Shown: one piece after another, positions 60,500 to 64,000 of the stretch | Layout of the letters: each line of letters begins with the position of its first letter | How positions within the stretch are numbered: the stretch's first letter is position 1 | NCBI GenBank assembly: GCA_037013685.1 | Contig: CM072888.1 | Coordinates: 15,982,589-16,046,588 of the forward strand | Origin: Acridotheres tristis | Lineage: Eukaryota; Chordata; Aves; Passeriformes; Sturnidae | Direction of reading: 5' to 3' | Length of the DNA stretch: 64,000 bases | Position numbers and translations under genes: made by a program | Notes under the pieces: model-generated | Databases searched by the model: none | What the model was told of the DNA's origin: nothing | The model's input: only the letters and a program-made list of their open reading frames with translations

Positions 60500-60870
60500 T
60501 TTTCTCTTTATTGCTCTGCTTTCTAGCCCTCTCACCAGCTTTGCTGTACTCTGGATGCATTCAGGAACCTTCACACCCTTCTTAAAGTGTGGGGCCCAGA
60601 AATGCACTCAGGGTGAGGCTGTCTCAACACTGAGTGTAGTGGGATAATCACTCTTTTCATGGGCTGCTTGTGCTGTGATGCACCCCAGGGTGGAGTTTGC
60701 CTTTTTGGCTGCTGGTGCACACACTGCTGGCTCACTCTGAGCTCCTGTCAGCCAATATTCCCAATATTCCCTTTCTGCAGGGCTGCTCTCCAGCCAATCC
60801 TGTCCCCATTTACACTTCTGGCTAGCTTTGCTTTGTCCTGGATGCAGAACCTAGCATCTCATCCCATTAA
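60500..60870 (-). mobile_element. CR1 LINE, ORF2 region after the RT core
   Basis: Minus-strand translation gives consecutive CR1 blocks in shifting frames: W-L-E-S-S-P-A-E, then E-P-A-V-C-A-P-A-A-K-K-A-N-S-T-L-G-C-I, then F-W-A-P-H-F-K-K and V-P-E-C-I-Q-S-T-A-K-L-V-R-G-L-E. These correspond to the CR1 thumb and C-terminal half of ORF2. The order matches a minus-strand insertion. The true 3' end is absent, similarity ends near 60500, and frameshifts and a stop show that it is inactive. Confidence 0.88.
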
Positions 60871-60879
60871 TCATTCCAG

Positions 60880-61525
60880 TACAAGAAAGCTCAATTTACT
60901 TTACTTTAGGTAGTCAGTAGATCTAATGAGTTTTCAGGTTTGGGGTTTTGGTATTGTGGGGGCAATTTTTTGACTTTTTAATTTTTTTTTTTCTAAACAG
61001 CAAGTTGTTTCCGGTTCTTGCACCAGCCCAAATATTTCCACAGATGCCTCAGGCAAAAAGCTGGCAACTAGCATACAGGCAACACACAGTACTCACCAGT
61101 TTTATACCAGCCACTGCAAACAGCTTGAAATTGCTTATTCCAAGCCAGCCACACTACAGAGAGGCAGGAGAGAGGAACAGAAAGCAGCCAGACATCTTTT
61201 GGCAATTGGACCTCAGTGCTGGCCACACTGAAGACATGAGCAAGGCTGGTTTTTAGCATGTTCTTACTGCCTGACTCCAGCCAAGGGCAGTATCTGCCAA
61301 GCCCCTGAGAACAAGAACAGCCAGGAGTTCACCCCATTCTTTATTTTCCTGTGGAGGTGACAAAGGCAGGCTGCCAGGTTGGTGCTGACTCCTGTAGCAC
61401 TGCAGATAACAGGATCAGAGATCCTGAATATCTCAGTGGTGTCCTACCTAAGTCCAGACCTGGTGTATAGTCTGGAAATCTAAGACATGCATCAGTAGAA
61501 GTTCTTCTGTGACATTCTAGGAAAA
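60880..61525. other. Non-coding unique sequence, no gene seen
   Basis: A 102-codon plus-strand frame (60948-61256) overlaps a 63-codon minus-strand frame. Neither shows a domain. A T-rich run lies near 60980-60993. Confidence 0.5.
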
Positions 61526-61714
61526 GGCAGAATGGGATTTTCTAATCCAAAAACATTCCCTGGAAAACCAGAGAAAGTATGCATCAGTAAACAAATGAGC
61601 ATGATAAATTTTTATAGATTAATAAGCAAAGACTTCCTATATCATGAACACATTACAAAAAGAAATATAGGTTACCTAACAGTCTATAAAGAAAATAAAA
61701 TTAATTATTGGATA

Positions 61715-61845
61715 ACAGAGGAAAGGTGTTATACACCAAACTTACTGAAGTCTTATTAATGACCTAGAAGAAAAATCTGGCAGAATCTAGTGAAGTTAAT
61801 GAAATTTGAGAACGGTGCAAAATTACCTCACAACCTTCTTACTTC
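61715..61845 (+). mobile_element. Possible old CR1-like RT remnant
   Basis: TCTTATTAATGACCTAGAAG reads I-N-D-L-E, and ATGAAATTTGAGAACGGTGC, then AAAATTAC, aligns loosely with the K-F-A-D-D-x-K-L catalytic block of CR1-type reverse transcriptase at about the right distance. Upstream, GGTGTTATACACCAA may be the degraded G-V-P-Q block. Many changes make this uncertain. Confidence 0.35.
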
Positions 61846-61849
61846 CCCA

Positions 61850-63195
61850 GATACCAGAAACCCAGGAGGGAGGCTGGCTGCTGGCTCTCTATGCTAATAT
61901 TGCACAGATTCCTAGGCTTGGGTTACTGAGCTGCTCAGCTAATGAATCAACACTTTTGGTGCCTTGTGTGTGAGAGGAATAGTGAGGGAGCCACGGTTCT
62001 CCCCACATCCTCATTCACACATCCTTACCCAGTGACAGTGAATGAAAAGGCTCAGTGCTCTATTTGTAGGTACACAGTCCATGAAAATTATTAAAACCTG
62101 GTGTTGCTGCTGCTTCTGAAAGTGTTTTGGCATGAAGCAATGTTTGAACTTTAAAATAATAGTCTTGAGTAGCCCAGTTTCCAACTAGAATGTGTTAAGG
62201 AGCTCCTGTCCTGTTGCATTGGATGTTTTGAGCCTTCAGCTCAAACTGTGAGAAGTGCTCAGCTCTAGGAAGTCTGAAAATGCACCAGGCTGCAAAGTCT
62301 GTCTCATTTCTGAGCTGTTAAATTTAAGTTTGTGCAACGATTACTCCGCTTCTATTTGGACTGTGTTATCAAAATTATTACTATAAAGAGAAAAGCATGT
62401 GGGAAGGTTTGTTATTAGTTTTGTGAGTCTGTGTTGGGTTTTGTTTTCCTCAAACAAAAGTTAAAATTTGTAGTGTTCCTACAGATGGTCATTGTAGAAT
62501 GGCCTCTCCCTCTTCACTCATGCCTGCACCTCTCTCCATACACGTGATTTCTGAGATAGATAATGGCCCTTCCAAACTTTTCCCTTCTTTGAGCTTAGTA
62601 TTAATTCTTCTAACCTTTAAGCATTTGTGTCAGTCCTTATGTTGACAACAGTGAAAATTGTATTTCTTCTGACTGATACATATATCCAGTCAGATTTTTC
62701 TTCCTGCAATATACTTTATTAAAAAACCCCAAATGATCAAAAGTAAAGCGTTTTCTTATATTGTTTCCTGAAACGAAAATTGAAAAAACTGTTTAGACAG
62801 GTAACAGCATTTTATTTTGATCTTTGTGGAACAAAACTTTCTAATCTTCTATTTTGAAATAACTAATTTCAGTATTTGCTTGAATTCATATTTATAAAAC
62901 AATAGAAAGAAACGCTTAAAAAATTAAATATATTGACTTTTCAACACTAAGTACATAACGTGATAGACTTTTCAGTTAACAGAATATTTACATGAAAAAC
63001 TTCTGTTCAGGTACTGAAGAAAAGTCATTTCAAAACTGGGAAACAGCTGAAGACATGGACACCACACGGTTTTAATGGATAAATAAAATGCATGTTGCAG
63101 CATCAGGAGATTTCACCAAGTGCTTCATCATTCAAAAGCTAAAAGCTGATAGCTATTTAATAATGAATTTAATTAATTGTGTTAAATTAATTCAA
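61850..63195. other. Non-coding unique sequence, no gene seen
   Basis: No gene or recognisable transposon was found. Ordinary A+T-rich DNA continues to the hairpin. Confidence 0.55.
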
Positions 63196-63198
63196 TTT

Positions 63199-63241
63199 AA
63201 TTGTGTGAGACACAAAGCAGTTCATTTTGTGTCTCACAATT
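63199..63241. repeat. Near-perfect 16-bp hairpin
   Basis: AATTG-TG-TGAGACACAAA (63199-63216) pairs with TTTGTGTCTCACAATT (63226-63241) around a 9-base GCAGTTCAT loop. The only defect is an extra TG in the left arm. Upstream, TTTAATTAATTGTG and TTTAATTGTGTG form a loose direct repeat leading into the stem. It could be an inverted-repeat element relic or a structured RNA if transcribed. Confidence 0.75.
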
Positions 63242-63244
63242 AGT

Positions 63245-64000
63245 AGTCTATCTTCTATAAGCATGTCAGTTTTAGGAACTAGAACGTTTTAAGCACTTTG
63301 ATTGCTTCTGTGAATTACCAGTCTATGTCCAACAGATGGTTTCAGAGTGGCTGTCACAGAGCAATAAAATCATAGTTCCTTCAGCTGTCAATGAAATAGG
63401 AAAAATTCTTACAAATTTTTACATACACAGGTATATTATTAACATTATTGCTGTAGAAAACAAGTATTGAGAAAAAAGAACCTCCTTTACAGCACCTGAA
63501 GGTGAGAATTCAGAAATCACTCTCTGCAAAATTGTTATTCTGTTCAGAATGAAAATTTCCTCATATTTCAAATAACAATATGAAGCTTAAAAATGAGAAA
63601 GAGGAACACTGAAAGGAGAAAGAAAGGTTCACGGTCTGCTGGACAACAAAATGTAAGCAACAACTGCTTGTATTCAAGATATTGGTCTGTGTCATGCTCT
63701 CTGTAGCCATGTCACTGGTCCTTCACCATGTTTCCACTACAACGGAATACACTTTTTATTTTTTAATCAAGTTGGAAACACCAGAAAACTAGCAAAAACC
63801 ATAGGAGCAGAAAGCTGTTTTACGTTGCCATAGTAACAGAAATTTAACAGTAACCATATTTGCCAGAAATTTGTGAAACATTGCTCTGGGCAAATTTACA
63901 TTGAACAAATTTCTAATTTCTTGTATAATTATTAAATAATGCCATTCAAATATAATGAATAATGCAATTCTCATTCGTATTCACCAAGGACTTTACTTTT
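63245..64000. other. Non-coding unique sequence, no gene seen
   Basis: No gene, repeat or motif of note was found. Confidence 0.55.

Noticed and set aside
1..64000. Bacterial or phage-type systems (operons, CRISPR, toxin-antitoxin, integrons)
   Set aside because: Base composition, CR1 and LTR content and absence of dense coding all indicate vertebrate nuclear DNA. No spaced direct-repeat array was seen.

Overview
This window reads as non-coding nuclear DNA from a bird, probably a songbird or close relative. It is A+T-rich, poor in CpG, and has no long conserved reading frame, no tight gene spacing and no ribosome-binding-site pattern. All clearly recognisable features are relics of avian-type mobile elements: 5'-truncated CR1 LINEs, endogenous-retrovirus LTRs, and one probable MIR-type SINE. 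I see no Alu or L1. The bird assignment rests on family recognition from memory, not on a database search.

Layout. 1-10.87 kb is unannotated DNA with small A+T-rich repeats. A 611-bp solo LTR with a perfect 6-bp target duplication lies at 10873-11483, next to a minus-strand stretch that looks weakly exon-like (11.5-11.97 kb). 11.97-19.4 kb is non-coding and holds a strong A+T palindrome at 13.75 kb and a possible regulatory block at 16.4-16.95 kb. CR1 3' ends lie at 19.47 and 23.3 kb, with a MIR-like relic at 21.3 kb between them. 23.6-31.2 kb has no clear element. 31.2-34.83 kb is the repeat-dense part: a plus-strand CR1 tail, a minus-strand CR1 reverse-transcriptase piece, and a minus-strand CR1 split by a 570-bp LTR. 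It is followed by the longest open frame of the window (34.94-35.50 kb, unexplained). A degenerate TTAGGG-type repeat lies at 38.36-38.62 kb. 38.6-50.7 kb is mostly unique, with an LTR-like fragment at 41.7 kb, a homeodomain/octamer-rich block at 45.7 kb, and a minus-strand frame at 46.24-46.54 kb that looks like a terminal coding exon. CR1 fragments recur at 50.7, 53.2, 59.35, 60.5 and possibly 61.5 kb. A near-perfect hairpin lies at 63.2 kb.

How the parts work together: no operon, pathway or gene cluster is visible. The CR1 pieces are dead, with frameshifts and truncations, and the LTRs have no internal viral genes attached. The likeliest reading is intergenic or intronic DNA. Host function, if any, would lie in the two minus-strand candidate exons and in the A+T-rich regulatory-looking blocks. 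I found no convincing new biological system. The most checkable leads are the candidate exons, the degenerate telomere-like array and the nested LTR-in-CR1 insertion.
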